A stretch of 60,134 bases of DNA from NCBI GenBank assembly GCA_002721445.1, contig PBKN01000007.1, positions 1 through 60,134 on the forward strand, in the 5' to 3' direction. The notes beneath the pieces were generated by a model. That model did not search any database. It was not told the origin of the DNA and saw only the letters and a program-made list of their open reading frames with translations. Origin of the DNA: Chloroflexota bacterium (lineage in GTDB: Bacteria; Chloroflexota; Dehalococcoidia; Lucifugimonadales; GCA-002723415). Shown here piece after piece: positions 43,437-52,741 of the stretch; positions within the stretch are counted from its first letter, which is position 1, and the number at the start of each line of letters is the position of its first letter. The position numbers and the translations under genes are program-made.

Positions 43437-44275
43437 TTCTTTTCTATTTGTACTATTCTTGTTAATTTATTTAAGTCTTTATAAAACTTTATATCGTATA
43501 TATTTAAAGTTTTAGATAAAGATAAGATATGATCTTTTTGGTTAGGATCTATTTCAATTATCATGGAACCATGAGGGCTTAATTTATCATAATATTTTTG
43601 AATTATATATCTGATGAATTTTAATCCATCTTCTCCTCCATTGAGAGCTATTTCAGGTTCTTTTTGAACTTCTTTTTGAAGCATTGGTAGAGTTTTTGTT
43701 TTCAAATATGGAGGATTAGAAATTATCAATTCAAATAGTTCGTTTGTAGGTTCAAATATGCTTTGATTCACAAAATTTATTTTGTCTGATACAAAATGTT
43801 TTCGTGAATTTAACTTTGCAATATTTATGGAATCCTTTGAAATATCGATAGCTTTTATTTTTGTGTTTTCTATATTTTTTGCAATAGCAATCGAAATAGC
43901 TCCGCTACCAGTACCAAGGTCAGCTATTCTTAATAAATTATTTTTATTTTTAGCATATTTTATTGCTATATCAATTAGCATTTCTGTTTCAGGTCTTGGT
44001 ATTAAAACTGATGCATTTACAATTAATTTTAATCCATAAAATTCTTTATGATTTGTTATATATGCTAAAGGTTTAAATTTCAACCTCTCGTTTATTAATA
44101 TTTCTAATTGTTTTTTTTGACTGAATAATAATTGTTTCATTTTAGATATGTAAAATTCAGTTCTAGTAATACTTAGGACATATCTTATTAGTAATTCTGA
44201 TTCAAGTTCAGGATTTTCTATACCAGATTTTTGTAATAAATTAGATGATATTTGGTGTGCTTTTGCGATATTCAA
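43433..44275 (-). CDS. prmC: Release factor glutamine methyltransferase PrmC
   Basis: Methylates the GGQ glutamine of release factors; 280 aa. The N-terminal helical domain ends near residue 75 (FKPLAYITNHKEFYG), followed by NASVLIPRPETEMLID, the SAM motif ADLGTGSGAISIAIA (118-132) and the catalytic NPPY (187-190). Its start overlaps the prfA stop by 4 bases, so it is coupled with its own substrate protein, a widely conserved pair. Its end overlaps the guaB3 stop by 4 bases tail to tail. Confidence 0.95.
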   Translation of the reverse strand: MNIAKAHQISSNLLQKSGIENPELESELLIRYVLSITRTEFYISKMKQLLFSQKKQLEILINERLKFKPLAYITNHKEFYGLKLIVNASVLIPRPETEMLIDIAIKYAKNKNNLLRIADLGTGSGAISIAIAKNIENTKIKAIDISKDSINIAKLNSRKHFVSDKINFVNQSIFEPTNELFELIISNPPYLKTKTLPMLQKEVQKEPEIALNGGEDGLKFIRYIIQKYYDKLSPHGSMIIEIDPNQKDHILSLSKTLNIYDIKFYKDLNKLTRIVQIEKN

Positions 44276-45345
44276 GATATTTGTTCTTGATTTTTTCTCA
44301 TTTGCTCTAACTCTAATAATTTATCAATGAACTCTTGTATATCTCCATCTAAAATTTCGGTTAGATTATGTGTTGTGAGAGAGATTCTGTGATCAGTTAC
44401 TCTATTTTGAGGAAAATTATAAGTTCTAACTCTTCCTGAACGATCTCCAGATCCAACTTGCGATTTTCTGTTTTTACTAATTTCATCTTGGTGTTTTTGA
44501 GTTTCAAGTGCCAATATTCTTGATCTTAGAACACCCATAGCTTTAGTTTTATTCTTGAATTGTGATCTTTCATCTTGGCAAATTGATACTATTCCTGTTG
44601 GCTTATGAGTTATTCGCACTGCCGTAGCAACCTTTTGAACATTTTGTCCTCCGTGACCACTAGCATGAAAAATGTCAATTTGAATATCATCATTTTTGAT
44701 TTCTATATCAATTTCTGCTGCTTCTGGGAGAACTGCAACAGTACTAGCTGAAGTATGAATCCTGCCACTTGATTCGGTTAAAGGGACTCTTTGAACTCGG
44801 TGAATTCCACTTTCATGTTTAAGGTATCGAAATACTTCTTCTCCATTAATCTGAAAAACAACTTCTTTAACCCCTCCTACTCCAGTTTCATTTAAATTAA
44901 TTATTTCTGTTTGCCAGCCTTTTCTTTGAGCATATCTGATATACATTCTGAATAAATTTGAAGCAAACAATCCTGCTTCTTCACCACCTGTCCCAGCTCT
45001 TATTTCCATAATTGCGTTTTTATTGTCATTTGGGTCTTTAGGTACCATTAAGTTAGATAGTTTATTATCTAATTTTAATTTATCTAATTTTAATTTTTTT
45101 AATTCATCTTGTATCATTATTGTTAATTCTTCTTCATTAGAGGAAGATTTAAGCATTGAATTTGTGTCAGTTATTTTATTTTCTAATTCTCTAACCATTC
45201 TTACTAAATCAACTTTTTCTTTAATACTGCTATGTTCTTTTAACAATTTTTGTATCTTAGAATAGTCTGCAGATATTTCTGGATCCTTTAATTGCGATTC
45301 AATTAAATCAAATCTATTTTCAATTTCTTCGATTCTTTTTTGCAT
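44272..45345 (-). CDS. prfA: Peptide chain release factor 1
   Basis: Terminates translation at UAA and UAG; 357 aa. The N-terminal coiled coil is followed by EIRAGTGGEEAGLFA, the stop-codon-reading loop PLT (188-190, usually PxT in RF1) in RVPLTESSGRIHTSA, and the peptidyl-hydrolysis GGQ (232-234). C-terminal RSGRVRTYNFPQNRVTDHR is typical. GAGG lies before the ATG. It is the middle gene of hisS-prfA-prmC. Confidence 0.97.
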   Translation of the reverse strand: MQKRIEEIENRFDLIESQLKDPEISADYSKIQKLLKEHSSIKEKVDLVRMVRELENKITDTNSMLKSSSNEEELTIMIQDELKKLKLDKLKLDNKLSNLMVPKDPNDNKNAIMEIRAGTGGEEAGLFASNLFRMYIRYAQRKGWQTEIINLNETGVGGVKEVVFQINGEEVFRYLKHESGIHRVQRVPLTESSGRIHTSASTVAVLPEAAEIDIEIKNDDIQIDIFHASGHGGQNVQKVATAVRITHKPTGIVSICQDERSQFKNKTKAMGVLRSRILALETQKHQDEISKNRKSQVGSGDRSGRVRTYNFPQNRVTDHRISLTTHNLTEILDGDIQEFIDKLLELEQMRKNQEQIS

Positions 45346-45372
45346 TTATTCCTCTTAAAGGTCAATTAATTA

Positions 45373-46626
45373 TTATTTAAGTATTTTTATTATCTCATCA
45401 GATATATTAGGGATTATATTTTGTACTCCAGATGTTAGGTTTTTTATTATTAGAGTATTTTTTTGTATTTCTTCATCTCCTATAATAATTACGTGCGTTG
45501 AATTTATTGAAGATGCATATTTTAACTGTCTGCGTAAATTTTTTGATGAAGGCCCAACTATAGTAGTTATTCCATTTTTTCTTAAAATAGATGATATATG
45601 CATAGAAATATGTCTAGATTCTACTCCAATACTCGCTATAACCACTTTATTTTTATTATTTTTGGGGATAGATACTTTTTGATTTTTTAATTCTAATATA
45701 ACTCTTTCAATTCCTATGCCAAATCCAATTCCGGGAGTCTCTGGTCCGCCTAATTCTTGAATTAATCCGTCATATCTCCCTCCTCCAGCTATTGCTATTG
45801 GTGAACTATTTGATTTTGAAGATATCTCGAAAACGGTTCTTGTATAATAGTCAAAACCTCTAACTAAGCGGCTGTTAATTTTATATGGTAATTTAATATC
45901 TTTTAAATATAAAAGTAGAAGTTGCCAATGGGCCTTACATTCATTGCATAAATAATCCAAATTGTTAGGAGCTTTTGAAATTATTTCTTGACAGTCTGAA
46001 TTTTTACAGTCTAATAATCTCAGGGTGTTGTTGTTTAAACGTCTAGTGCAGTCTTTACATAAGTTATTAGATTGTGAATTATAGTATTCTTTTAAATCTG
46101 TAATGTATTTGGGGCGACATTTTTTATCTCCAATACTATTAATTTCTAAGTTTAACATTGATAGACCTACACTTTGTAAAAATCTCCAAGCATACTCAAT
46201 AATCTCACAATCAATATATGGATCGGATTCACCAATATTTTCTGCTCCAAACTGGTGGTGCTGTCTATATCTTCCAGATTGTGGTCTTTCATATCTGAAA
46301 TTTGGTAATACATAATATAATCTAGTAGGTTGGGTTGAGTTTTGCATGCCATGTTGAAGGTACGCGCGGCATATGGGTGCAGTTCCTTCTGGTCTTAGGG
46401 TTAATAAATTGTCTCCTCTATCTTTAAAAGTATAAGTTTCTTTTTCAACTATATCTGTAAGCTCACCAATTCCTCTCACAAATAAATTGGCATCTTCAAT
46501 TATGGGAGTATCAATGCGTTCATAAGCAAATTCTAAAGAAATTTTTTCTATATTTTTATTTAATATTCGCCAATACATCTGATTTTCTGGTAAAATATCT
46601 GATGTGCCCCTAGGAGATTTATACAA
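45373..46626 (-). CDS. hisS: Histidine--tRNA ligase
   Basis: Class II aminoacyl-tRNA synthetase charging tRNA-His; 417 aa. Motif 1 region SPRGTSDILPEN at the start, motif 2 LTLRPEGTAPICRAYLQHGM with FRYERPQSGRYRQHHQFG, the histidine loops LVRGFDYYTRTVFEI and AIAGGGRYDGLIQELGG, motif 3 GFGIGIERVI, and the C-terminal anticodon-binding domain. It is the first gene of a minus-strand unit with prfA and prmC (27 bases upstream of prfA) and diverges from rel. Confidence 0.96.
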   Translation of the reverse strand: MYKSPRGTSDILPENQMYWRILNKNIEKISLEFAYERIDTPIIEDANLFVRGIGELTDIVEKETYTFKDRGDNLLTLRPEGTAPICRAYLQHGMQNSTQPTRLYYVLPNFRYERPQSGRYRQHHQFGAENIGESDPYIDCEIIEYAWRFLQSVGLSMLNLEINSIGDKKCRPKYITDLKEYYNSQSNNLCKDCTRRLNNNTLRLLDCKNSDCQEIISKAPNNLDYLCNECKAHWQLLLLYLKDIKLPYKINSRLVRGFDYYTRTVFEISSKSNSSPIAIAGGGRYDGLIQELGGPETPGIGFGIGIERVILELKNQKVSIPKNNKNKVVIASIGVESRHISMHISSILRKNGITTIVGPSSKNLRRQLKYASSINSTHVIIIGDEEIQKNTLIIKNLTSGVQNIIPNISDEIIKILK

Positions 46627-46739
46627 TTAATCATTCCTTTTAGTAGTAGTTAAATTAATATTTAGCTTTAAATTGTTATTTTATACAATTTAATTTAAGG
46701 ATACTATATAAATTAAATAAAATATTGTTGGGTTTTGTT

Positions 46740-48929
46740 ATGGACTCTATTCAATTATTGATTGATAAAGCTGAAAAATACCTTATAGAAGATCAAGTTT
46801 CTGTAATTCAAGAAGCTTATAAATTTGCATTAGAATCACATAAAGGGCAATCTAGACTTTCAGGTGAACCTTATATAAATCATCCAATTGAAACAGCTAA
46901 TTTTTTGGCTGATTTAAAGTTAGACCACCAAGTCTTAGCAGCAGCTTTATTACATGATGTTATGGAAGATTGTAATGTTGCTTTTGATAAGTTGTCTCAA
47001 TTATTTGGTGAAGACATTGCAAAATTAGTGGATGGAGTTACTAAGCTTACTAGATCAGAACTTACTCCCGAAATGAAAAAAGTTCAATCAAATGTAAATA
47101 ATGAATTAAGTGATGAAGATATTCTTCAAGCAGAAAATTTACGTAAACTGATCAGCTCTATAGCTGTTGATGTTAGAATAATATTAATAAAGCTATCTGA
47201 TAGACTGCATAATATGAATACTCTTAACTCTTTGCCATATGATAGGCAACTATATATTGCAAGAGAAACTTTAGATATATATGCTCCTCTTGCTCATAGA
47301 TTAGGTATATGGGAATTAAAGTGGAGATTAGAAGATCTATCATTTCAATATTTAAATCCAAAAGAATATCAAAATATTTCTCTATTATTAAAAACTAAAC
47401 GAAGTGAAAGAGAAAAATATATTGAAAATATAATTGATATTTTACAACCAGAATTAGATAGTTTTAAAATTAAATCTCAAATTTCAGGTAGGCCAAAAAA
47501 TATTTATAGTATATATAAAAAAATTCAGTCTTATTTAGACCAGAATAAGAAAATTGAAGAAATTTATGATTTTTTTGCGTTAAGAATATTAGTAACAAAT
47601 ATTGATGAATGTTATTCAGCTTTAGGTTTGGTTCATAAATTATGGAGGCCTATTCCAGGGCAATTTGATGATTATATTGCTAATCCAAAAGATAATTTAT
47701 ATCAATCTCTTCATACAACTGTATTATGTGAAGGAGCTCATCCTGTAGAAGTACAAATTAGAACCAAAGATATGCATTCTACGTCAGAATATGGTGTAGC
47801 TGCTCATTGGCTTTATAAATCTGATTCTGATTTAGAAGATGATAAGTTTGATAGTAAAATAACATGGCTAAGGCAGATTTTTGAATGGCAAAAAGATGTT
47901 GTGGGGGCTCAAGAATTTGTTGAATCTTTTAAGTCTGATGTTTTTAAAAACCAAGTTTTTGTTTATACTCCTAAATCAGATCTTAAAGAATTGCCAGCAG
48001 GTTCCACTCCTCTTGATTTTGCGTATAGGATACATACTGATATAGGCCATAGATGTGTTGGAGCCAAAGTCAATGATAAATTAGTACCTTTATCTTATCA
48101 ATTAAAAAATGGAGATAGGGTTGAAATAATTACAAGCAAGACTGTTAGAGGACCAAGCTTAGATTGGCTAAATAATGATTTAGGTTTTTTACAAACAACT
48201 TCAGCTAAAACAAGAGTTAAACAATGGTTTAACCGTCAGGAACATAAAAATAATCTACAGAATGGAAAATATTTAATCGAAGAACGGATTAAGCATTTTA
48301 ATAATTCAATTGAAATTTCAGATATAGTTAAATTAATGAATTTTGATAATGAGTCAGAATTTTTAAATCTACTTGGGAGTGGGAAATTGCCTGTTTCTGA
48401 AGTTATAGAAGAATTAGCTAAAACAAATAAAATTTCATCAGAAAAAGGTAAATTAGTGCAAAATTCATATAGAGAAAGAGTTGTTAATAGATCTGTTACT
48501 GGTAGTGGTGATTTAAAAACAGTGATTGCTCTTTGCTGTAGCCCTTCCCCTGAAACTGAAATAGTTGGATTTTTAAATAGAGATCAAGGGGTATCCGTTC
48601 ATAGAAGGAATTGCAAAGAGATTATTGATTATGATTTAGATAATCAGATAGAGGTTGACTGGAATAACGTTACTCATGATTATAACAGCCAAACTTATCC
48701 TTCTAGGATAAAAATAGATGCATATGATAGAGTCGGTTTATTGAGAGATATTACAGTTCAAGTAGCTAAAGAGAGATTAAACATAGCATCTTGTATTCAA
48801 GAAGAGTACAATGATATAAGTATAATATATTTAACTGTATATATTAACAGTATAGAAAACCTTGATCATTTATGTTCAAGTTTAGATAATGTTAAAGGTG
48901 TAATATCTGTTTCTAGAACAGTAGATTAA
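46740..48929 (+). CDS. rel: Bifunctional (p)ppGpp synthetase/hydrolase (RelA/SpoT family)
   Basis: Makes and degrades the stringent-response alarmone; 729 aa from the ATG at 46740 (an in-frame TTG at 46725 is possible). The hydrolase domain has GEPYINHPIETA and LLHDVMEDC (H72-D73, E76-D77), intact for activity. The synthetase domain has SGRPKNIYSIYKKIQ, EIYDFFALRILV, and EVQIRTKDMHSTSEYGVAAHW. A TGS domain (VFVYTPKSDLKELPAGSTPLDFAY) and a C-terminal ACT domain follow. One such Rel is the usual state outside proteobacteria. Confidence 0.95.
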   Translation: MDSIQLLIDKAEKYLIEDQVSVIQEAYKFALESHKGQSRLSGEPYINHPIETANFLADLKLDHQVLAAALLHDVMEDCNVAFDKLSQLFGEDIAKLVDGVTKLTRSELTPEMKKVQSNVNNELSDEDILQAENLRKLISSIAVDVRIILIKLSDRLHNMNTLNSLPYDRQLYIARETLDIYAPLAHRLGIWELKWRLEDLSFQYLNPKEYQNISLLLKTKRSEREKYIENIIDILQPELDSFKIKSQISGRPKNIYSIYKKIQSYLDQNKKIEEIYDFFALRILVTNIDECYSALGLVHKLWRPIPGQFDDYIANPKDNLYQSLHTTVLCEGAHPVEVQIRTKDMHSTSEYGVAAHWLYKSDSDLEDDKFDSKITWLRQIFEWQKDVVGAQEFVESFKSDVFKNQVFVYTPKSDLKELPAGSTPLDFAYRIHTDIGHRCVGAKVNDKLVPLSYQLKNGDRVEIITSKTVRGPSLDWLNNDLGFLQTTSAKTRVKQWFNRQEHKNNLQNGKYLIEERIKHFNNSIEISDIVKLMNFDNESEFLNLLGSGKLPVSEVIEELAKTNKISSEKGKLVQNSYRERVVNRSVTGSGDLKTVIALCCSPSPETEIVGFLNRDQGVSVHRRNCKEIIDYDLDNQIEVDWNNVTHDYNSQTYPSRIKIDAYDRVGLLRDITVQVAKERLNIASCIQEEYNDISIIYLTVYINSIENLDHLCSSLDNVKGVISVSRTVD

Positions 48930-48956
48930 TAATTACTATTTAGGAGGTATTTAATA

Positions 48957-49223
48957 TTGTCAAGTGCAAAATCAGCTAGAGTTTCAGAGAGAAAGCGTAA
49001 AAAAAATGCTCCATTGAGAACTCGTGCAAAAAGTTTAATTACAAAGTCAAATAGATTGATTGATGAAAATGATATTGAAAATGCTGAAATAACAGTCAGT
49101 AATGCAGTTATTGCTTTAGATAAAGCTGCTCAAAAAGGTGCAATTCATAAAAATAATGCTGCAAGAAGAAAGTCTAGAGTAGTAAATAAGTTGAACAAAG
49201 TTAAGGCTGAATCACAAAAATAA
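48957..49223 (+). CDS. rpsT: 30S ribosomal protein S20
   Basis: Small-subunit protein binding the 5' domain of 16S rRNA; 88 aa, highly basic. It begins SSAKSARVSERKRKKNAPLRTRAKSLITKS and ends AARRKSRVVNKLNKVKAESQK, the expected S20 pattern of three long helices. Translation starts at TTG with a perfect AGGAGGT nine bases upstream. TTG/GTG starts are common for S20 in other bacteria, where the poor start codon takes part in autoregulation. It follows rel by 27 bases. Confidence 0.96.
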   Translation: MSSAKSARVSERKRKKNAPLRTRAKSLITKSNRLIDENDIENAEITVSNAVIALDKAAQKGAIHKNNAARRKSRVVNKLNKVKAESQK

Positions 49224-49252
49224 TTGACAACTATAAATAGGCAGAATAAAAT
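49224..49252 (+). promoter_or_regulatory. Promoter of rpsP-khpA-rimM
   Basis: TTGACA (49224-49229), a 17-base spacer and TAAAAT (49247-49252), directly after the rpsT stop and 30 bases before the rpsP ATG. This is the closest match to a consensus housekeeping promoter seen in the window. Confidence 0.7.
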
Positions 49253-49281
49253 TTATTATTTAATAATCAAGTGAGAAAAAT

Positions 49282-49551
49282 ATGTTGAGGATAAGGTTAC
49301 GGAGAGTTGGATCTAAGCATCAGCCTAGTTATAGGATTGTGGTTGCTGATTCTCGTGCTGCTAGAGATGGAAAATTTGTTGATCAAATAGGTCATTATAA
49401 CCCTAGACAGGATCCGCCATTGATAAATATGGATAATGATAAAGCTTTAATGTGGTTAAAAAAGGGAGCTTCCCCTAGCTTAGCTGTAGAAAGAATGTTG
49501 AAATCTAGAGGCGTGATTGAGGGTTCAGAAGAAAATGAAAGAACTAATTGA
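49282..49551 (+). CDS. rpsP: 30S ribosomal protein S16
   Basis: Small-subunit assembly protein; 89 aa. It begins MLRIRLRRVGSKHQPSYRIVVADSRAARDGKFVDQIGHYNP with the S16 hallmarks and ends within the normal length range. GTGAGAAA precedes the ATG weakly. Its last 17 bases overlap khpA. In many bacteria rpsP-khpA-rimM-trmD form one unit; here trmD is missing and a thiolase follows rimM. Confidence 0.97.
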   Translation: MLRIRLRRVGSKHQPSYRIVVADSRAARDGKFVDQIGHYNPRQDPPLINMDNDKALMWLKKGASPSLAVERMLKSRGVIEGSEENERTN

Positions 49552-49765
49552 GTATATAGCTACTTCAGTAGTTGCTAATCCTGATGAAGTTAAAGTAACC
49601 GAAACCATTGAATCAGATGATAGAATTGTAATAAGCCTAGAAGTTCATCCAGAAGATAAAGGAAGAGTGATAGGAAGACAAGGTCAGTTTGCTAGAGCAA
49701 TGAGGTCAATTTTAAAAGTTTTAGCTATAAAACAAAATGTTAGAGTAACGTTAGAAATAATATAG
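49535..49765 (+). CDS. khpA: KH-domain RNA-binding protein KhpA
   Basis: Small RNA-binding protein of one KH domain; 76 aa from the ATG at 49535. The RNA-gripping GxxG is in GRVIGRQGQFARAMRSILKV. The frame is open to a TTG at 49517, but the ATG gives the conserved start MKELIEYIATSVVANPDEV. Homologues (often called YlqC) act with KhpB on RNA and affect cell size and division in Firmicutes. The overlap with rpsP implies coupling. Confidence 0.92.
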   Translation: MKELIEYIATSVVANPDEVKVTETIESDDRIVISLEVHPEDKGRVIGRQGQFARAMRSILKVLAIKQNVRVTLEII

Positions 49766-49787
49766 TATTATATTTATTAGATAAATT

Positions 49788-50312
49788 GTGTTAAATTCAA
49801 ATACTTTATTTAATTCAGAACCCATACCTGAAGTCTTAGTAGGGAAAATATTACGTCCTTGGGGCATTAAGGGTTGTATAAAAGTTTTAAGCTTATCTGA
49901 TAATGAGAAAAGATTTTCTCCTGGCAATAATATATATATAGAGCAAAAAAAATATACAATTACTAGTGTTAAGAGATCTAAAGAAAACTTTTTAATTACT
50001 TTAGATTCAATTAAAAATGTTAACCAAGCAGATTCTTTAAGAGATAAATTAATTAAAGTTCATATAGAAGATATATCTCCATTAGAACCTGGAAATTATT
50101 ATCACTTCCAGTTGTTAGGGTTGCATGTTTTTACAGAAGAATATAAATATTTAGGTGATGTAATAGATATTATAAATACTGGTGCAAATGATATTTATAT
50201 TATATCTTTAGATAATTCAAAAGAAATTCTTTTACCTGCAATTCGTGATGTTGTAATTAAGGTTGATTTAAACAAAAAACATATCATTGTTAAAATTCCA
50301 AGAGGTTTATAA
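49788..50312 (+). CDS. rimM: Ribosome maturation factor RimM
   Basis: Needed for maturation of the 30S head; binds S19. 174 aa with GTG start at 49788. The N-terminal barrel begins EVLVGKILRPWGIKGCIKVLSLSD, the RimM hallmark, and the C-terminal PRC-barrel has NYYHFQLLGLHVFTEEYKYLGDVIDI and LLPAIRDVVIKVDLNKKHIIV. It follows khpA by 22 bases and abuts the thiolase gene without a gap. Confidence 0.95.
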   Translation: MLNSNTLFNSEPIPEVLVGKILRPWGIKGCIKVLSLSDNEKRFSPGNNIYIEQKKYTITSVKRSKENFLITLDSIKNVNQADSLRDKLIKVHIEDISPLEPGNYYHFQLLGLHVFTEEYKYLGDVIDIINTGANDIYIISLDNSKEILLPAIRDVVIKVDLNKKHIIVKIPRGL

Positions 50313-51500
50313 ATGACAAAAGATAAAAAAGTTGTGATATTAAGTGCTAAACGTACACCAATTGGAAAATTCTTAGGAGCATTTGGTTCACTTTCAGCAC
50401 CTCATTTGGCCTCTTTTGCAATAAAATCTGCAATTAAAGAATCTTTAATAAACAAATCTGAGCTTGATTATGCAATTATGGGTAATGTATTAAGTGCAGG
50501 TGTTGGTCAGGCACCAGCTAGGCAAGCATTGATATATTCAGGAGTTTCTTCATCTATTTCAGCTATTACAGTGAATAAGGTTTGCGCCTCTGGTTTAATG
50601 TCAGTTATTTTAGGTTCTCAAATGATTAAATCTGGAGATGTTAATGTTGTTTTATCTGGTGGAATGGAAAATATGAGTAGAGCACCTCATATAATGAATG
50701 ATAGTAGGACCGATGGAAAACTTGGTAATAAAATTCTAGAAGATTCAATGATCAAAGATGGGCTTTGGTGTGTTTTTAACGACTTGTCTATGGGTGTTTT
50801 AGCTGAAAAAACTGCAGATAAATTTGGAGTTACTAGAATTGATCAAGACAATTATGCAGTAACAAGTCATCAAAGAGCTATATCTGCGATAAATTCAGGT
50901 ATGTTTAGCTCTGAAATTGCTCCTGTTATTATAGAAAATAAAAAAGGTAAAAAAGAATTTATTTACGATGAAGGACCAAGAGATGATACTACATTGGAAG
51001 TATTAGAGAATTTAAAATCTCCTTTTTCAAAAAATGGAGTTGCTACAGCAGGTAATTCTTCACAGATTTCAGATGGAGCCGCTGCAGTAATATTGTCTGA
51101 TAGTGATTATGCTACTTCCAAAGGGCTTAATCCTATAGCTATAATCGATAATTATGCAATAGTTGCAAATGATCCAGCTGAACTTTTTGAAGCTCCAGCT
51201 ATAGCTGTAGAAAAAGTTTTAGTTAAAAGTAATACTAAAATTGAAGAAATTGATTTATTTGAAGTTAACGAAGCATTTGCAGGCCAAATTTTGTCAAATG
51301 CTAAATATTTGAATTTGGATTGGTCTAAAGTTAATGTGAATGGAGGTGCAATTGCACTTGGACATCCTCTTGGAGCTACGGGTACTAGAATTTTAGTTAC
51401 ATTAATTCATGCTTTAAAAAATAAGGATCTTAAGACTGGTATAGCAGTATTATGTCATGGTGGAGGTGGAGCTGTTGCAATAAAAGTCAGTTTATTATAA
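50313..51500 (+). CDS. Acetyl-CoA C-acetyltransferase (thiolase)
   Basis: Biosynthetic-type thiolase condensing two acetyl-CoA or cleaving acetoacetyl-CoA; 395 aa. The nucleophile is C91 in NKVCASGLMS, the second active-site elements are GHPLGATGTR and the C-terminal CHGGGGA. GGMENMSRAPH is typical of the AtoB/PhaA group. Its ATG follows the rimM stop directly, with AGAGGT in the end of rimM, so it is cotranscribed with ribosomal genes though functionally unrelated. Role in fatty acid breakdown or isoprenoid synthesis cannot be decided here. Confidence 0.9.
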   Translation: MTKDKKVVILSAKRTPIGKFLGAFGSLSAPHLASFAIKSAIKESLINKSELDYAIMGNVLSAGVGQAPARQALIYSGVSSSISAITVNKVCASGLMSVILGSQMIKSGDVNVVLSGGMENMSRAPHIMNDSRTDGKLGNKILEDSMIKDGLWCVFNDLSMGVLAEKTADKFGVTRIDQDNYAVTSHQRAISAINSGMFSSEIAPVIIENKKGKKEFIYDEGPRDDTTLEVLENLKSPFSKNGVATAGNSSQISDGAAAVILSDSDYATSKGLNPIAIIDNYAIVANDPAELFEAPAIAVEKVLVKSNTKIEEIDLFEVNEAFAGQILSNAKYLNLDWSKVNVNGGAIALGHPLGATGTRILVTLIHALKNKDLKTGIAVLCHGGGGAVAIKVSLL

Positions 51501-51602
51501 TTAAGTTAGTTTTAAGATACTTAAAAGTGTACCCTAATCAAGCTTGACTTATTAATATATATAGCTGTTACATAGTTTATAGCTTTTAATTAAATTAAAT
51601 CT

Positions 51603-52661
51603 ATGAAATTATTTAAATTGAAGAGTTTAAATATGATATACGAAATTTTCAAAAAGATTTATAGTAAATATAGGAAGAATATTGTTTATTTTTTACCTAT
51701 ATTTATATTTATTTTTTACGGCTGCAGTTCTGCAGATGCTGCAAACAAAATATATTTTAATTCTGATCGTGATGGCGATTTTAATATTTATTCTATTGAC
51801 TCAACAGGTGAAAATGAAGCTAAGTTAACCCAATCTCAAGAAGATGATGTGTCACCTATTATATCTCCTGACCGCGACAAAATAGCATTTGTGTCAGGTT
51901 CTGGTAAAGATAAATCTATAAATGTAATGAAAAATGATGGTACTATTAGGTCGGTAATATCTAATGCAACTACTGGTTTTACTAGTTCTACATCTTCTCC
52001 TTTATGGGCCCCCAATGGTAAGAATATAGCATATTTATCAAAACAACCTGATCGAGATCAAATTAACATTGTTCAAGTCGATGGTGGGGGGACAATAAGA
52101 TTAACGACATTGAATGGTCGTGAAATTGGAGATTGGTCTAGACAAAATAACACTATTTTATTTTCTGTTATTGAAAAAGAGTCTATTGGAATATATACGA
52201 GAAATCCAGATGGAGTTAATCAATTTAGATTAACAGAAACTGCTGATTACAATGCAAAATGGTCACCTAGTGCAGATACTATAATATTTCTTTCTATGCG
52301 TGATGGGAACTCTGAAATTTATTCAATGACATCTACAGGAAAAAGTCAAAGAAATTTAACAAATTCTGAATTTAATGAACATTCTATTTCATGGTCTCCT
52401 GATGGTAAAAATATAATGTTTGTATCTGATAAAGATGGCAATCCTGAAATTTATATAATGGATTCAACTGGTGGAAACATTGTACGTTTGACAAATAATG
52501 ATGTTAGAGATGACCAACCAGTCTGGAGCCCTGATGGAAAACAAATAGCATTTGTATCTTACCTTGATGGTGATGCTGAGATATTTGTTATGAAGTCAGA
52601 TGGATCAGATCAAAGGAGAATAACAAATAATGATTTTCATGATTCAGATCCAGCTTGGTAA
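51603..52661 (+). CDS. TolB-like beta-propeller lipoprotein
   Basis: A 352-aa secreted protein whose signal segment (about 28-42) ends in FYGC, a plausible lipobox. The rest consists of about six TolB/WD40-like (PD40) blades; the clearest repeats read IYSIDSTGENEAKLT, IYSMTSTGKSQRNLT, IYIMDSTGGNIVRLT and IFVMKSDGSDQRRIT, each followed by a WSPDGK-type stretch. The chain ends in SDPAW at the point where a new blade would begin. No tol or pal genes are near, so a Tol-complex role is not suggested; it may bind proteins or cell-surface ligands. The start could also be the ATG ten codons further on. Confidence 0.78.
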   Translation: MKLFKLKSLNMIYEIFKKIYSKYRKNIVYFLPIFIFIFYGCSSADAANKIYFNSDRDGDFNIYSIDSTGENEAKLTQSQEDDVSPIISPDRDKIAFVSGSGKDKSINVMKNDGTIRSVISNATTGFTSSTSSPLWAPNGKNIAYLSKQPDRDQINIVQVDGGGTIRLTTLNGREIGDWSRQNNTILFSVIEKESIGIYTRNPDGVNQFRLTETADYNAKWSPSADTIIFLSMRDGNSEIYSMTSTGKSQRNLTNSEFNEHSISWSPDGKNIMFVSDKDGNPEIYIMDSTGGNIVRLTNNDVRDDQPVWSPDGKQIAFVSYLDGDAEIFVMKSDGSDQRRITNNDFHDSDPAW

Positions 52662-52741
52662 TTATAATTAAGCAGTAATTTTTTAAAACTAATAAATAGT
52701 AAATTTTTCAATTTAATTTTAGTTTTTGTGAGTAATTAAAT

